41,311 bases of DNA from Lysinibacillus sp. ZYM-1 (GTDB taxonomy: Bacteria > Bacillota > Bacilli > Bacillales_A > Planococcaceae): the NCBI RefSeq assembly GCF_001308875.1, contig NZ_KQ465140.1, forward strand, positions 1 to 41,311. The letters are read 5' to 3'. The translations under genes and the position numbers were made by a program. Shown here piece by piece: positions 41,197-41,311 of this stretch (position 1 is the stretch's first letter; every line of letters begins with the position of its first letter). The notes beneath the pieces are model-generated. The model was given only the letters and a program-made list of their open reading frames with translations, was not told where the DNA came from and searched no databases.

Positions 41197-41250
41197 GACT
41201 GTAGACAAACTCAAAAAATTTGAGAGTTTGCCTACAGTCTTTTTTCTTTT
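41197..41250 (+). terminator. Second, longer hairpin with strong T-run
   Basis: GACTGTAG-A-CAAACTC (41197-41212) pairs with GAGTTTG-C-CTACAGTC (41224-41239), one mismatch, followed by TTTTTTCTTTT. It backs up the first hairpin and may be part of the repeated element at the window end. Confidence 0.85.
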
Positions 41251-41270
41251 ACAATGAAATATAGTAAAGC

Positions 41271-41311
41271 CGTTGATTTCCACTACGGGCGGACGCTTTC
41301 CGCGGGCGGGG
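41271..41311. repeat. GC-rich intergenic repeat, truncated by the window edge
   Basis: The last 40 bases rise sharply in GC. They contain GTTGATTTCCACTACGGGCG followed by GACGCTTTCCGCGGGCGGGG. I recall this GTTGATTTCC...GCTTTCCGCGGG sequence as a dispersed intergenic repeat in Lysinibacillus and related Bacillaceae. A related degenerate segment lies at 38749-38761. Its full length is outside the window. Confidence 0.6.

Noticed and set aside
1..41311. CRISPR array, tRNA, rRNA, insertion sequence or toxin-antitoxin pair
   Set aside because: No regularly spaced repeats, no cloverleaf or rRNA sequence, no transposase, and no convincing two-gene toxin module were seen on either strand.

Overview
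This looks like an ordinary chromosomal stretch of a low-GC, Gram-positive, Bacillus-like bacterium, most likely Lysinibacillus or a close relative. The evidence is the AT-rich base composition, strong AGGAGG-type ribosome binding sites, an S-box (SAM-I) riboswitch, and homologues of B. subtilis HemAT, PdaC, HelD, UppP, YheI/YheH (BmrCD) and YfhC. The window ends in a GC-rich repeat (CGCTTTCCGCGGG core) that I recall as an intergenic repeat in this group. I see no rRNA, tRNA, CRISPR array, phage or insertion sequence. Species assignment is inference.

Layout. 1-2440: two minus-strand membrane proteins, a DASS-type sodium/dicarboxylate transporter and a divergent PlsY-like acyltransferase. 2535-6365: a methionine-related block with a promoter, SAM riboswitch and metY (homocysteine synthase), a Panacea/SocA-like small protein with its own promoter, and a short homoserine dehydrogenase behind a long structured leader. 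6362-10651: a small excisionase-type DNA-binding protein, an EamA transporter lacking its N-terminus, and a two-component system in which a 39-codon membrane ORF lies between response regulator and kinase. 10659-15758: an acyl-CoA dehydrogenase of the long-chain/isovaleryl catalytic type, a membrane metallophosphoesterase, UppP and a HemAT-like oxygen sensor. 15777-17736: a 2-hydroxyacid dehydrogenase and an AIM24-family protein.

18160-22071 is the most coherent metabolic unit. A semialdehyde-type aldehyde dehydrogenase, a saccharopine-dehydrogenase-family enzyme close to lysine 6-dehydrogenase, and a glutaryl-CoA-dehydrogenase-like flavoprotein are co-oriented, tightly packed and end in one terminator. 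Together they read as a lysine-to-crotonyl-CoA catabolic operon that lacks the aminoadipate transaminase and 2-oxoadipate dehydrogenase steps. An unexplained leader of about 420 bp precedes it.

22107-35590: an exported beta-propeller protein, a PdaC-type peptidoglycan deacetylase, a two-gene ThrE-type exporter, a PAS/degenerate-GGDEF/intact-EAL protein, a full-length EamA transporter, a heterodimeric ABC multidrug exporter with one degenerate ATP site, a tandem GNAT acetyltransferase and a 40-aa basic peptide gene. 35589-41311: the RNA polymerase-recycling ATPase HelD, a TTG-started glycerophosphodiester phosphodiesterase, a DUF2804 protein, an amidase-domain protein, a nitroreductase, two consecutive terminator hairpins and the terminal repeat.

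Many long open frames start at a GTG or TTG that lies in or beside the ribosome binding site. In those cases I moved the start to the downstream ATG (or TTG) with proper spacing and gave the reason. I found no convincing wholly new defence or mobile system. The best leads are the lysine operon and its leader, the small membrane ORF inside the two-component operon, the Panacea-like gene, and the hom leader.
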